64,000 nucleotides of DNA from Blastomyces gilchristii SLH14081 (lineage: Eukaryota > Ascomycota > Eurotiomycetes > Onygenales > Ajellomycetaceae): NCBI RefSeq assembly GCF_000003855.2, contig NW_003101682.1, positions 5,057,747 to 5,121,746 of the forward strand, given 5' to 3'. Made by a program: the position numbers and the translations under genes. The notes under the pieces were generated by a model, which saw nothing but the letters and a program-made list of their open reading frames with translations, had not been told where the DNA came from and made no database searches. Below, one piece after another: positions 12,965 through 24,600 of the stretch. Position 1 is the stretch's first letter. Each line of letters starts with the position of its first letter.

Positions 12965-13625
12965 AGCTAAACACGCTGATTGCTCGGAATATATGGATGT
13001 ATAATGGGCTATTTGTTTGGATAATTTATCTGTAGTCAGTCACCCTAAATAACATAGGGAAAATCTCATCTCAAATCCTTTCACCCAACATGTACATGTA
13101 CAGGAGGCGCGTTCTACGACCTTTGTAAAGTCAACCCAATCGAAACCTGGTTGATACGGGCCATGCGAGCTTGTTCTGGTTTCCCAGGAAAAAAGATGTA
13201 CCAGTGATACTCCTGAGAATCTTCAAGAACGAACAAGGAGAAGGATTTAATTGATATATATATATATCAACATAGTAGCTCTTCGATGATCGTCTGGAAG
13301 AAGTCGAGTGGTCTGCGGCGGGTTGCATTATTACGTATCTCCTGGAAGAATCCCGGGGAGTGGTAGCGCGGTGCACCCTCCTCGAAATCACAAGCTGAGA
13401 AACTAGGTTCCAATGTAAATCGATCGCAGCAAACTTCCACAAGTTGCAGACACACTGTCAGATGGTGCTGGATGCGTTATGGGGAGCTCTATACTACAAC
13501 CCAGCATCCTAGCCTAGCGTCGACAACGTACATCTTCCTTGAACCCAGCGTGGACATGGTGAAAACCAAACACCACCAGTGACTGTGGTCTGTAAATTCA
13601 TTCAATCCAAACTTCAGCTCGTCTT
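12588..13625. other. Intergenic between txl1 start and dph4 end
   Basis: No gene seen. It must hold the promoter of the minus-strand thioredoxin-like gene. It also has an A-rich patch (12880-12960) ending in 38 consecutive A (12923-12960) and a TA dinucleotide run near 13253-13267. Frames near 13131-13455 are short and overlap in different frames without a recognisable motif. Confidence 0.5.
12923..12960. repeat. 38-base poly-A tract
   Basis: A pure A run preceded by AAAC-type degenerate repeats from about 12885. Confidence 0.85.
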
Positions 13626-14426
13626 TCACGATATCCGGTCATTTTCCATTTCCTCCTCGCCGCTCTCGTCAACAGCAAATACAACTGTAGCCCATAGACT
13701 ACACCCACGACACCCGACAACCACCTCTCCCCTCTCCGCTTCCCTCTCCAGCTCCTCTTCCAACACCACGAACCCCTTCTCTTCCCCGCAGCGGCAGGAA
13801 TGATACCATGTCCCACCACTACCGTTGTCGTCAGAGTTGGTACCGAAGTCAGGACCAAAAGTGCCATCCGCCATCTGCATATCGTCTAGGTCGAAAACCT
13901 CCATGCCAGTTCTAAAGGGTGTACCCTCATCATCTCCATGTCCATGTCCATGCCTGTCACCATTTATCCCTAAGAGACGTAGGGAGCGGTCATATTCCGC
14001 TCGTGTGATGGGATCTGACAGGACTTTGTATGCTGTAGTTATTTGGTCTATTGTGTATCTCAGCTGCGGGGCATGGGGTAGAGGCGGCGAGACTTTGGCT
14101 GTGCCAGCTGGATTTGAAGCTTCAGTGGTTATAGTGGTTATACTAGATGTTGTCGTCGTCTCTCTATCAGTCATATATTGGGAGTTGGAGTTAGTGCCGG
14201 TGCTGGCCCCGTTGGTTCTGAAAGCTATACTCGTGGTGGGGGTTTTGGCGGGGTTGGACGACGCTGTGCGACATTTGTCCGGATGGTGTTTGAGTAGTGC
14301 GCGATGGTAGGCCAGTTTTACATCTGGCTTGAGGAGGCGGTGAGGGGGCGGATATGGGATGTTGAGGATTGAGTAGTGAGTTGTTGTTGAGGTGCCCAAG
14401 GTTGTTGTTGATAATGCTGTCATCAT
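13626..14426 (-). CDS. dph4: Diphthamide biosynthesis J protein Dph4/Jjj3
   Basis: A single exon encodes 266 residues. A J domain lies near residues 17-115: it starts with HYSILNI, has the essential HPDK at 48-51, and ends with a helix containing the tail motif DQITTAYKVLSDPITRAEYD. A low-complexity Thr/Ser insert (about 55-95) sits inside the domain, as often seen in fungal versions. The C-terminal part carries a CSL-type zinc finger with CRC and CRGC cysteine pairs. Dph4/Jjj3 has both domains and acts with Dph1-Dph3 in the first step of diphthamide formation on elongation factor 2. The start is one of two adjacent ATGs at the frame's beginning. It lies on the same strand as its neighbours but is separated from them by about 0.75-1 kb, so it is probably transcribed alone. 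Confidence 0.9.
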   Translation of the reverse strand: MMTALSTTTLGTSTTTHYSILNIPYPPPHRLLKPDVKLAYHRALLKHHPDKCRTASSNPAKTPTTSIAFRTNGASTGTNSNSQYMTDRETTTTSSITTITTEASNPAGTAKVSPPLPHAPQLRYTIDQITTAYKVLSDPITRAEYDRSLRLLGINGDRHGHGHGDDEGTPFRTGMEVFDLDDMQMADGTFGPDFGTNSDDNGSGGTWYHSCRCGEEKGFVVLEEELEREAERGEVVVGCRGCSLWATVVFAVDESGEEEMENDRIS

Positions 14427-15183
14427 AGCAGTAGCGGAAGATGAGGGAGGCCACTGGAGGACGGTACGATCGTCGTTAGGGCGAATGATAGATGGAGAAC
14501 GAGATTGCTTCAGTGAGGCGCATCGTGGCAGGGCTCCTAGCCCGTGGTGGTCTATATGTTAGAGTTGTATAGTACATACGCTGGCGGAGAAGTTGGCGAC
14601 AAGAAATGGTTAAAGAAGCTCTGGTTCGGCTCAACTGATCAAGGTTCGGCTAGTTAGTTAGTTAACTACTAGTTTGTCCAAGCCAAATACACATACATAC
14701 CATACCAATGGCGAATACAAAACACGAATAGTACTTGGAAGATAGTTGAATGTTGAACATCTACTTTTTCACTTTTGATTTTGCTGAATATAAGACTGTA
14801 AAGAAACTAAGCTATCTTCTATCCAACCCCGCGCATTTCCTAGTTCGCTCGTCCGGTCCCTCTCCCTGGTAGTATCTATCCTGCTTCAAAAACGACGCTA
14901 GAACATAAGAGAGATATTGTACAAACGTGCAACGAGGTATGCTCGTTACTGAGTCGAACAGGAGTAGAGAGATCTGTGTAATCTAAATCTTGAATTGTAC
15001 AGCATTCGGTGTAAAACAGCTATAATAAGGAAAATAATGATTGAAAGAAACCATAGAAAGACATGACAGCGGCAGGCCACAAAGAAAATAATTAGTTTTA
15101 ATGAAGGAATAATTCGGGACTCAATCGATTGCAAGCCAAAAGATTTTCTGCTTCGCACGTGCGTAAGGCATAAACTCGCTGAT
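14427..15183. other. Intergenic between dph4 start and ccp1 end
   Basis: No gene seen. It must hold the dph4 promoter and the ccp1 3' untranslated region. A tract of TTAG/TTAACTAC-type repeats lies near 14650-14670. I see no hairpin or simple repeat of note. Confidence 0.5.
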
Positions 15184-16524
15184 TTAGTCGCTCGAAACCT
15201 TGAATCGGATGCGATCTTCAGCCGAAGAGGTGAAAGGGACACCAAGTTCAAGGAGCTTGACGAACGCATCCGAGAACTCCTTGAAGAATACATCGCTGTC
15301 CTTGGCATATCGCTCGACGTGCTTCCTGAACTCCTTGTCCTTCACAAGGGCCATGTCGGTTGGCAACATCATCAGAGTCTTGGTGGTCTTGTCGGTGAAT
15401 TGGGCAGGGCCGTCCCACTGAAATTTTGTCATGGTCAGTTCATGCATCCTGAGTTCTATTTGACGGAACAGTTATTTGCATATTTCACGTACCTTTCTCC
15501 AGTTCCATTTCTCGTCAACCAACAATCTGAAGAATTCGTTGGTGAAGACAGTGGGGCTGAAGTCCCATGGACCATCATAACCAGACCGGTCAGTATGGGC
15601 ACGGCCAAGGGAGTGAGCACCGCTCAGAGCGACCATCTCGCGGTCGTCGAAGCCCATGCGTCCAAAGATTGCTCTGATATGTTTCTGGTCCTTGGAAGCA
15701 TCGGGAAGACGTCCATCAGGTGTGCAGGCAGATACATCTTTGTCTTGGCGGCCGGGGCGCCATGGAATCACTGGTCCCTGCAGTTCCTGAATGGCACAAG
15801 CGCCAGCAAGAGTCCAAAGATCGGAGTACGTGATCCAAGGGAATTTAGCTAAATACATGAGTTAGCGAGGTGACTCGCAACAAACGCTATGAATGGTTTG
15901 TTTCTTTGCTTACCCTTCACCGGCTCAAGGAAATCCCGAGCAGCCTTCAAGCCAGCGTTCGCCCCGTGGTCGCTCTCAGGAGAGAAGCGCATGGTGGCGC
16001 CATTGCTTCCTCCAGTGCCGGTTTCCTTGTCGTAGGTACCGCTCGCGTGCCATGCCAGTCGGACAAGAACCTGTTCAAAAGCAACCCAAAGTTAGAGACC
16101 GGAAAGCTAGCGAGAAAGGGGGAGGTGAATTTTGGCTTACAGGTCCGTAGCTGCCGTCATCATAGTCATCCTTTTCTACCAAAAGTCTCGCGATTTCATC
16201 GTATACCTTCTGGTAATCATCCTTGGTCGGAGTAAAAGGACCAGTTGGCTTGGCAGCAGCGGCGTTGAGCCCATCGCTATTGAAGTAGTAGAAAGCGCCA
16301 GCACCTCCAAATAAGACAGCGCCCAATCCGATATATAAGTTTCTCGAAGACTTTCCTGCTTCAGGTCCAGAGGCATACCCTCTGCGGGATCCACCTCGGA
16401 ATGTCTGAGCGGGAAGGGCAAAGCGGGCCGTATTGCGAGCGGAAGTTCGGATAGAGGAAGAAGTACAGGTGGCAGGGGTTGCACGAGCGAAAGCCCTGGT
16501 GAAAGTTCTAGCGGCAGAAGCCAT
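15184..16524 (-). CDS. ccp1: Cytochrome c peroxidase, mitochondrial
   Basis: Four exons (16524-16141, 16070-15914, 15848-15493, 15417-15184) join in phase to 376 residues. The enzyme reduces hydrogen peroxide with electrons from cytochrome c in the mitochondrial intermembrane space. Residues 1-50 are rich in Arg, Ser and Ala (import presequence). Residues 63-81 form a hydrophobic segment, as in yeast Ccp1, where such a segment is cleaved by the inner-membrane rhomboid protease. The distal haem site has Arg132, Trp135 and His136 (in [10 protein letters not shown]), the proximal ligand is His259, the radical Trp is Trp275 (in YDGPW) and the Asp partner is Asp320 (in MMLPTD). I chose the ATG at 16524, with AAAG before it and G after. 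An in-frame upstream extension begins only with TTG. Confidence 0.96.
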
Positions 16525-16693
16525 CTTTGGTCTATGGAGAACAGAGCCGAGACAAGAAGACAAGAAGACGATCTACTAACGGTGCAGACTGCAGAGGCAG
16601 AGAGAGAACAACAACAATGAAGGATTTGAAGCTGGGGTATACAAGATAGACACGGATGGACGGGTATTCATAGTTTGGAGGCAAAAAACGGGA

Positions 16694-16700
16694 TTAGTCA
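16694..16700. promoter_or_regulatory. Yap1/AP-1-like site upstream of ccp1
   Basis: TTAGTCA on the plus strand (TGACTAA on the other) lies about 170 bp upstream of the ccp1 ATG. This is a known recognition form for Yap1-type bZIP factors, which control oxidative-stress genes including peroxidases in fungi. Function here is inferred from sequence and position only. Confidence 0.45.
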
Positions 16701-16724
16701 CCCAAATCTTGCCCGACTCGGCGG

Positions 16725-16729
16725 CCAAT
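16725..16729 (+). promoter_or_regulatory. CCAAT box upstream of ccp1
   Basis: CCAAT lies about 200 bp upstream of the ccp1 ATG, in inverse orientation to the gene. The CCAAT-binding (HAP) complex commonly controls haem and respiratory genes in fungi. A five-base match alone is weak, but position and gene type fit. Confidence 0.4.
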
Positions 16730-16790
16730 AGAAGGCTCGAGAATTACTCGCTCGGGAATCATTGTAAGTGGAACCAACTTTCTAAGACAC

Positions 16791-17036
16791 TAAATCACAT
16801 GATATAACTAACTAGTTAGTAGTTAATTATAATAGTTTAGAAACTCATACATACTACATATAACTGCTTAATATTAATATAGCATTCAGTAATAACTAAT
16901 AAATATAAATTAACTTACTTTAACACCTTTAACTATTCAGAATTATGAACTCAGTTAATAAAAACTTATCAAATTATAGTTATAATATGTTACTTCTATA
17001 TCAAGTTTACATCATTTATATACTCTATATAACGAT
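16791..17036. other. Start of the AT-rich compartment
   Basis: Base composition drops abruptly to extreme AT richness, with almost no CpG, CpC or GpG and many TpA. No coding sequence is recognised. It may be an older, fully decayed repeat or flanking DNA into which the mutation process spread. Confidence 0.6.
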
Positions 17037-17695
17037 GTGACAGTTGGCCGGAGGCTGCAAATGGCTGTTTTCACCGCTGCTTTCGGCCTCCCGCTAACCG
17101 CCCAACCTCAATCATCACGTGAATCTATCTCCACAGCCGCGACCCTTCTCTCCACGCGTGGCCACGATTTTAAAAGTGCATTTTCATGGCTTTCAGTCAC
17201 CACTCTTGCTCATCCTCGCGCACTCACTGCCCTTCTTTTGAGAGGGAGAGGAGCTGTTTTTGATGCTTCACTCTGTCAGATTTGACTCTCTCTTCAGATC
17301 ATGAATTATGTTATTCTCTCTGTTTTCAGTCTCTGTCACTCTTATTATGCTGTCTGCAGCTCTCTTTTCTCTTCTTCTTCACAGTACTATCAGGTCAGTA
17401 ATCAGTTCTATTCAGAAAAGTGTCTAAGTCTTTCATTACTTGTTTCTGCCACTCTCTTCTATCAGCTCTCTTCTTGAGTTATTCTGATTATGATATCTCT
17501 CTCTTATTTAACTGAGTCTGATAAGTAAAGTAGAAGTAAGATGAATATCAGATCTGCTCTGAATACTCTCTCTATACTAAATATCATCTTTTCAGACAGT
17601 GAGTATAAAAGTGACTCTGTCAGTGATAATGAAGATAATAATAATAATTAGCTACTCTCTGAACACTATCTGACCTTAGCAGAGAGTCTTGATAT
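17037..17695 (+). mobile_element. Left edge of an outer element of unknown type
   Basis: About 250 bp (17037-17290) have normal base composition, with intact CpG and CpC, between heavily mutated sequence on both sides. From 17290 on the sequence is again depleted of CpG/CpC/GpG. In the clear elements of this window the outer edge is likewise spared while the inside is mutated, so I read this as the left edge of an element that begins near TGACAGTTGGCCGG. It is cut at 17696 by hAT copy T3. Its right half lies outside the window, so its class cannot be decided. Confidence 0.4.
17541..17695 (+). pseudogene. N-terminal gene fragment cut by the hAT element
   Basis: A frame starting with ATG at 17541 encodes an acidic Ser/Asp/Asn-rich stretch (DSEYKSDSVSDNED), an Asn run and one TAG. 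It then continues with LLSEHYLTLAESLDI, where T3 is inserted. The N-terminus recalls fungal transposon-borne proteins, possibly DUF3435-type tyrosine recombinases, but this is a weak resemblance from memory. Only about 50 codons are visible and no catalytic part is present. Confidence 0.3.
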
Positions 17696-17756
17696 TAGAC
17701 TGACTATGTAACTATGTCTGAGACTAGAATTAAACTTTACAGTTATTATATTATCT
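17696..17756 (+). mobile_element. hAT copy T3, left end segment
   Basis: Begins TAGACTGACTATG, the mutated form of the terminus shared with T1 (19737) and T2 (45194). It is interrupted after 61 bp by G1-plus, whose 5-bp target duplication (tatct) ends this segment. T3 continues at 60033. The 8 bp before it (cttgatat) should be the target duplication, but the right end of T3 is outside the window. Confidence 0.85.
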
Positions 17757-18014
17757 TGTAAGAAATTCTGCTTCTCACAGATTCTTTATCTCTATTTCTA
17801 TCTCTCATGTAATTAATAGAGTTAGCAGCTCTTGACTACACATAACTATATAGACTAAAGTTCACAAATACTATTCATAACTCAGCTTAAATACTATTAT
17901 ATATTTAATCTTTACATTTTATCTTTCTACTGTGAATACTTCTAGTAGTTAATAGTATATATTATATCAAGCTGTAAATACCTGAATAATTATCTATAAG
18001 CACTTATTCTTATA
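17757..18014 (+). repeat. 5' LTR of G1-plus
   Basis: A 258-bp LTR starting TGTAAGAAATTC and ending TTCTTATA (mutated TTCTTACA). It matches the LTRs at 59774-60032 (same direction) and at 18440-18697 and 53115-53372 (opposite direction). It is preceded by tatct (17752-17756), also found right after the 3' LTR at 60033-60037. It is heavily mutated along its whole length. Confidence 0.92.
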
Positions 18015-18439
18015 TTTCAAGCTCTGTCAGTCAGCAACTGTCTATTATAACTGAAAGAACTAGAAACTTATATACTTTAATCTCTATAAACTCTACTACA
18101 GACACTCAGAAGCAGTTATCTGAATTATAAATAACTTTTATAAAAGAAGTTTTAAAGAACTTATTAATTACTTATAGAATATTATTCTCTACATTTATAA
18201 TAGAGAAACTTTTCAAATTTATAAATAAATTAATTTTAGTGAAGAACATTCTTAAGTATCTTTTATAAAATTAAGCTATTTTTCTTTAAGAAATGCTTAC
18301 TATCTATAAACACTCTTAAATCAAGTCTCTAGATATAATCTTTAGAAATACTTATAAACTGAAAAAAAACTTTCTTAAGCTGTAATTACTTAAGATTACT
18401 TATTAAATCATAATCTATAAAAGCTTTTATAAGTTTATA
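18015..18439 (+). pseudogene. G1-plus gag, N-terminal part, split by G1-minus
   Basis: Mutated leader and beginning of gag of the plus-strand G1 element. The reverse complement of 52680-53114 (same part of G1-minus) matches it almost base for base. It carries many stops and ends at ttata (18435-18439), the target duplication made by G1-minus. The frame resumes at 53373. Confidence 0.8.
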
Positions 18440-18697
18440 TGTAAGAATAAGTGCTCGCAGGCGATTATTCAGATGTTTGCAGCTTGGTGTGATATATACT
18501 GTTAATTACTAAAAGTATTCACAGTAGAAAGGTAAAATGTAGAGATTAAATATATAATAGTATTTAAGCTGAGTTATGAATAGTATTCACAAACTTCAGT
18601 CTATATAGTTGTGTATAGTTAAGAGTTACTAACTTTATTAATTATATAAGAGATAGAAATAGAGATAAAGAATCTGTGAGAAGTAAGATTTCTTACA
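18440..18697 (-). repeat. 3' LTR of G1-minus
   Basis: A 258-bp LTR, in plus direction TGTAAGAATAAG to TTCTTACA. The leftmost about 45 bp (outer edge) keep CpG and CpC (for example CTCGCAGGCGA), while the rest is mutated. A purine-rich tract (minus strand) lies just inside, at about 18700-18720. Confidence 0.92.
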
Positions 18698-19736
18698 TAT
18701 TTCTCTCTCTTTAAGACTTCATTTATAAAGTCTTTCACTGAGTGACTTTATAGAATCAGCTCAGTACTGTAGTAATACTCACTAAAAACTCTTCACATCT
18801 ATAAAAAATCTCAGTGAGGAAAAATCTCTTATTATTATAAAGAGAAAAGAGTCTGTTACTCAGTTTCTTATTTTATAAGATTCTTTATAATTTACAGATT
18901 CTTCTCTGACTACTATACAGATTTATCTCACATCTTTCATATAGAAGAGTTCTGATTAACTCTTAATTATTTTCATAAGATTCTTATATAATTATCACAT
19001 AGATTTATCTCATAGATAAATCACTCTCTGTAAGATTATTCTTATCAAAGAGAAGTATTTACAAGTTAATCTTTCACTCATTCTTACAAATCATTGTTCT
19101 TTGACACTGTAGAATTGTGAGGAATTTTTCATTCTTTTATTAACTCTGTAGAATTGTAGAATCAAGATATCTATAGTCTGTAATTACTCTTTATAGTTAT
19201 ATAAAAAGGTTCAGATCTGTAATTTATAATCACTCTTTATTTACTAGAGTAATCTAACTATTTCATAGAATCACTCATAGTGTAAATAAATCTCTCTAGA
19301 GTAGTATAAATATCTCAGATCTGTCTGTGAAATCTCATCTTCTTTTTTCTTTTTCTATAACAGCTTTTATTCTTATAAACTGTGAGTATCTTCATTTATT
19401 CACAAAGTGTTTTCACTCAGATAACAGAGAGAGAGTGTTTCTGACAATATCTGTATATTAATTCAAGAACTTCTCAAGAATAAAAATTTTTTCAATTTCA
19501 ATATTTTTGTAAATAATATCTGACTGCTGCTGAGCTTCTTATAAGTATTCTTATAACTTCTCTGATTACTTTTTACTAACTGATGAAGCAGAGATATTAT
19601 CACTTATAACAGTGTCTTCACTCTTCTCAGCTCTGTCACTGCATCTGATCTTCAGACTAGCAGTTAATTTCATATCTTTCTCAAATCAGTCTCTGACTTT
19701 AAGCAGTGCAGTTTTCTTCTTTACTGTAAGTCTTCT
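18698..19736 (-). other. G1-minus segment between 3' LTR and T1
   Basis: Mutated non-coding 3' part of the element, plus part of the plus-strand antisense frame that continues at 41545 after T1. The right edge (agtcttct, 19729-19736) is the target duplication of T1. Blocks match the reverse complement of 58800-59773 in G1-plus. Confidence 0.75.
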
Positions 19737-20040
19737 TAGACTGACTGTGTAACTGTGTCTGAGACCAGAATCAAACTTTACAGTTATCATGTTGTCTAAA
19801 AGCATTACTTCTGATCATAATTTGTGTTCATCACATTAATTTCAAATCATGTTATTTCAAATATTAAAGATCTCAGATTCACTTTTCAAATAAAAATCTA
19901 GTTCTGAATAAAGAATATGTTTGAATTCTTAGTCACATTTTCATTCTGATCTCATTATTGAGAATGGCATTAAATAAGACTATGAAATCACTTCTCACTT
20001 ACATAATATCATAATATAGTGCTCATTTATTGAAAATTAT

Positions 20041-20576
20041 TATCACACTCCCGGCCGCGCCAAGGCCCCGCTGCGGTTCCACACGGCTCATCACTTTGAT
20101 GCGGATGATTTCATTCTGTCTGAACCGGTTTCCAACCACTCTATAACATTATTCAGGTATATCATAGAAAGATCTGATTGATGAATAAGAGAATCTCACT
20201 TCTATATAAGATTAGCAGATTACTCTTTCTTGACAATGAGATGCTGCTGAGATATCACTCTGACTATTCTCACTTGTGAAATGAGAGAAGAGTATCTGCT
20301 CATTGTCTATATAGAATAGCTAGATACTGGCTTCTTATCAAAGAAGTCAGTGATTTGTTTCTTTTCTTCTACTGAAATATATACAAGAGTTACTGCATGT
20401 CTCATACAATCTTCTTAGTATACAAAGTACTATATCTGTGATATTCTTGCAATAACTCTATAGTCTATAAGCTCACTATTTAAGTAAGATAGTCAAGCTC
20501 ACTTATACAGCTTCTTAAACAACTACTTCTATATAATACTGTTAACTAGTCATCACTTCAGTTCTGTCATATTACA
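20041..20576 (+). repeat. 5' LTR of G2
   Basis: Starts TATCACACTCCCGG (mutated TGTCACGC) and ends ATTACA. The outer about 110 bp keep dense CpG and CC/GG (CGGCCGCGCC, CCGGTTTCC). The rest is depleted, and the matching outer part of the 3' LTR (its inner side) is mutated. Confidence 0.92.
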
Positions 20577-20765
20577 ATTCAAATCACTCAATCTGATTAC
20601 ATATTTGAATCAGTTAAGCTCTAATAGATTAATATAATCTTATATATCTGCACTGAGATCAATCTAATTTCACTCTCTGAGAGAAACACTACATCATCTT
20701 CTAGAGTGTGTACATCTCTATTTTAGCAGAAATCTGAGATTTCTGAACTCACTGCACATTTTAAC

Positions 20766-21660
20766 ATGAGCTCTTCAACTGCTCTACTATCATCACAGCC
20801 TCTACACATCTATATCTATTATAAAGATAGAGAGATTAAGGTTGAAGATTCTCTGAGATATAAGAGAAATATCTTGTCTGAATTTCACAGCTTTATCTGT
20901 ATTCTTGAACAGAAATTCCATCTTAATCTGAGTCAGTATAATACTTATGAGATATAAGTAATCTATATCATCAACCTTCTTGAAGACATCTCTACAACTA
21001 CTTGAGTTATTAAGAAGAGAGAGCTTGAGTGTATCAATACTGTTATAACTTGAAAAGAATTCAAGAACTTTCTATTAAATTAAATTAAAGATCACTGCAA
21101 CTGCAGCTTCACAGTGATACAGTGATTCAATATATTATATTAATAAGATAATGAGAATTCTTCTGATTTTAATACAAGATTTGAAGAATATTGAGAGAAA
21201 TTGACTGATGATTTGAATCAATTAAAAACACAGGTTTATCTTATAAAGCTGACTCATAAGATGCAGATAATAATATCACAGTATCAGAGTTTATTAATCA
21301 ATTATACTGAGCTTGTCAATCTAGCTTTCTGAATCTATTTGAATAATCAATTCTCTGAGAAAAAGATTAACAAGACCTCTTCTAAGTAATTCATGACAGA
21401 ATCTAAACAGTGCTGTGACAGCTTCAGTATAGAGAAAGTAAAGAAGAATTCTAAGTATTCTGATTCTTCACTCACTGTGAAGAAATATTAAAAAAGATTT
21501 GATAAAGATCTCTGTTTTAACTACAGAGCTGATAATTACTATATCAGTGATTATAAGAAGCTGAAGAAGAGAAGAAACTGAGAAGATATCTTCTTAAAGT
21601 TAACTTCTCTTCTGACAAACATATCTGTGAAAGATAAAGAAGAGAAAGAAATGAAGAATT
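20766..21660 (+). pseudogene. G2 gag
   Basis: Starts with ATG at 20766 and reads open for 63 codons before stops appear. A mutated zinc knuckle lies at about 21510-21555, with spacing C-x2-C-x4-H-x4-C, but positions 2, 3 and 4 now read Tyr (from TGT/TGC or CAT by G-to-A or C-to-T change). Gag forms the particle and its knuckle binds element RNA. The 5' LTR ends about 190 bp upstream. No function can remain. Confidence 0.75.
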
Positions 21661-24600
21661 AATAATTCTCATATCTCTAAGTTAATATTATAATCACAAT
21701 GTATACTCTAAATGAGAAGATATCAGTGAGATGTCTACTTGACTTCAGAATGAATATCAACTTCATATTCTATTTCTTTTCTTTAATAAAGAGTTGAAAG
21801 AAGATAGATCTGTTAGATTATATGAAATTTACTGATGAAATAAAATGTCACTATTTTAACATAATTCAAGCACAGTGTGTAATCACAGACTCAGAAGAAA
21901 TCTTCAAGAAGAGCAGTCTGCTTCTTTATATAGTTAATATTATAGATGAGAACATCATTCTAGATCTTCTATAATTAAGAGAAAACAATTCTCTCATTGA
22001 CTGAGTTACTCAGATGTGATGATATCATCTCACTAATGAAGAGACAGTGATAGAGAAATCTGAAGAGTTTCATCAGAAGAATCTTGAGAAAAAGATTGAG
22101 TTAATATACTATGTAGCAGGTGACTGAGACTTGAGAATAGATGAAGAAGCTATCACTCTCACTACAAGATTAACAGCAGTATTCATCATTGAAGATGAAT
22201 ATATACAATGTCTCTTTACAGATTTTAAGAATGTCTTTTTAAAAAGAGAAGCAGTGAAGTTTTCTGACACTAAGATATAATATAAGATTTATCTTGAAGA
22301 TGATATAACAGTGCTGTACAGATCTCTTTACAACTTGTCTATAAAGAAATTGAATGTTCTGCATAAATATCTTAAAGAAGTACAATTAAAGAACTGAATA
22401 TATTCATCAAAGAGTTCAGCAGAGGTGTCTATACTCTTTATATTCAAGAAGAATGATAGGCTATGTCTATACATAGACTACAGAGGTCTTAATAAGGTGA
22501 TGATTAAGAATTACTATTTATTACTGTTAATTAATGAGATGATTAATCAATTATCTGAAGCAAAGATATTCTTAAAGATTAATATACAGAATATCTATCA
22601 TAGAATCAGAGTTAATGAAGATGATATTTGAAAAACAGCTTTTCATATCAAGTACAGTAATTTTGAATATCTTGTTTTATCTTTTAATCTTTATAATGCT
22701 TCAGTTATCTTTCAGATCTATATAAATAAGACACTGCAGAGCCTTGTCAACATCTTCTACATAGTATACTTAGATGACATTCTAATCTTCTCAAAAATGA
22801 AGAAAGAACACAATACTCATGTTTGAGAAGTGTTAAGTTGCTTAAGACAGTATTAACTCTATGTAAACACTGAAAAATGCTCATTCTACATGCAGAAGAT
22901 TGATTTCTTAGATTATATTATTGAGATGAATGACATTTCAATGAACAGAAGCTGAGTCTCTGTTATTAAGAACTGGTCAGTGCTGCAGATGTACTGCAAG
23001 ATACAGATGTTTCTAAAATTTGTGAATTTCTACAGATGATTCATCTATATATATTCATGAATTACTACTTCTCTTACAGATCTGTTAAAGAAAAGTGTGA
23101 AAGACAGAAAAATAGAACTGTTTATTCTCACTCAAGACACTGTGTAGATATTTATGAAATTGAAACAAGCTTTCACAGATGCTATAATACTGAATCACTT
23201 TAACTCTGACTTATTCAGTCAGTGTGAGACTGATGCATCTGAGAATAAAGTCTGTGAAATCTTTTCACAGTTGACACTGAAGATCTTTCAATATTAAAAG
23301 AATCAGAGAATAATCATCTCTGAAGAAACAGACAATGAATTGTCTGTAAAAGAAGGCTTTTTCACAGAGTCTATAAGATACTATGAATGAAGATTAGTAA
23401 CCTTCTTCTTCAAGAAGTTATCACTTATATAGAGAAGATATAATATTTATAATCAGAAAATATTAGTAATTGTTGAATTCTTTAAGATCTAGTAACATTA
23501 TCTTCAGAATAGTAAGTACTCAGTGTAAGTTCTCACTGATCATACAAATCTGTGTTACTTCTTAATAACAAAGAGCTTGACAGAATATCAAGCCAGGTAA
23601 GTAGAGCTGCTTTTAAAGTATGATTTCTATATCTGATACTGTTCAGATCAGCTTAATCTCACTAATACACTGTCTAAACAGCTCAATTATAATATCATTA
23701 ATGCAGAGAAGAATTCTATAAAAGAATCTCTGTCATCACTGCAGAAGAAGCTGGCTGCAGAGGATTAAGATTCTCTGAAGCTTAGAAACAGTGCTGATAA
23801 GACAGCTGCACAACTCAGTATAGAAGGTGAAAGAAAATTCAGATTCTCACAGAGAACTAACACTGAAAATCATGAGCTTCTTGTATTATATCTTACAATC
23901 ATTGAATTAGTAAAGAATGAAACAGTCTACAATCTTTCAATCTGACTACTTTTGAAATTCATTGATAAGTTACAGAAGAGAAACATCTCTACTGCAGCTT
24001 GAATTCAGAAGTTAAAGAAGAAAGAATCTGATTTAAACTTAAAAGAGACAGGCTCTGAGTGAGACAGTGCTGCTAAGAAATTAAGTCACTGATAACTAGA
24101 AGAATGTGAACTTCTACTGCTGAATAATTCAGTCTTCATCTCTTATAGCAGAGCAGTGTGTCAGAAGTTATTGAGAATTCATTATAATAATTCTCATGTA
24201 GAGCACTTTAGATTAGAGAAGACTGAGAAGCTTCTAAAATATAAATATATTTGAAACAAGCTCTGAACAGATGTCAAAGAGTATGTTGAGACTTACAATA
24301 TCTATCAAAGAATAAAGATTTCATAGTATAAGTAATACAGCAAGTTAGTGTCACTGCCTGTTTCAAAGAGCTTATAACAGAATCTATCAATGAATTTCAT
24401 AGTTAATCTGCTGAAGTCAACAAGAGTCAAAGAATATAACTTAATTTTAATCATTGTTAATCACTTTATAAAGATGATCAGATATATTTCTACTTATAAA
24501 AAGATTAAAGCCTCTGAATTGACTGATCTGTTTTTAGATATTATCATTTATAATCACAGTGCTCTGAAATCATTGATAATAGATCAAGAATCCCTCTTCA

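Noticed and set aside
13825..14310. 161-codon frame on the plus strand
   Set aside because: It is opposite to the Dph4 coding sequence, whose J domain and zinc finger are clear.
15319..15852. 177-codon frame on the plus strand
   Set aside because: It is the shadow of the cytochrome c peroxidase exons on the other strand. It crosses a real intron and has no recognisable motif.
16525..16563. Upstream extension of cytochrome c peroxidase by 13 codons
   Set aside because: It begins with TTG. The ATG at 16524 has a good context and gives a normal presequence.
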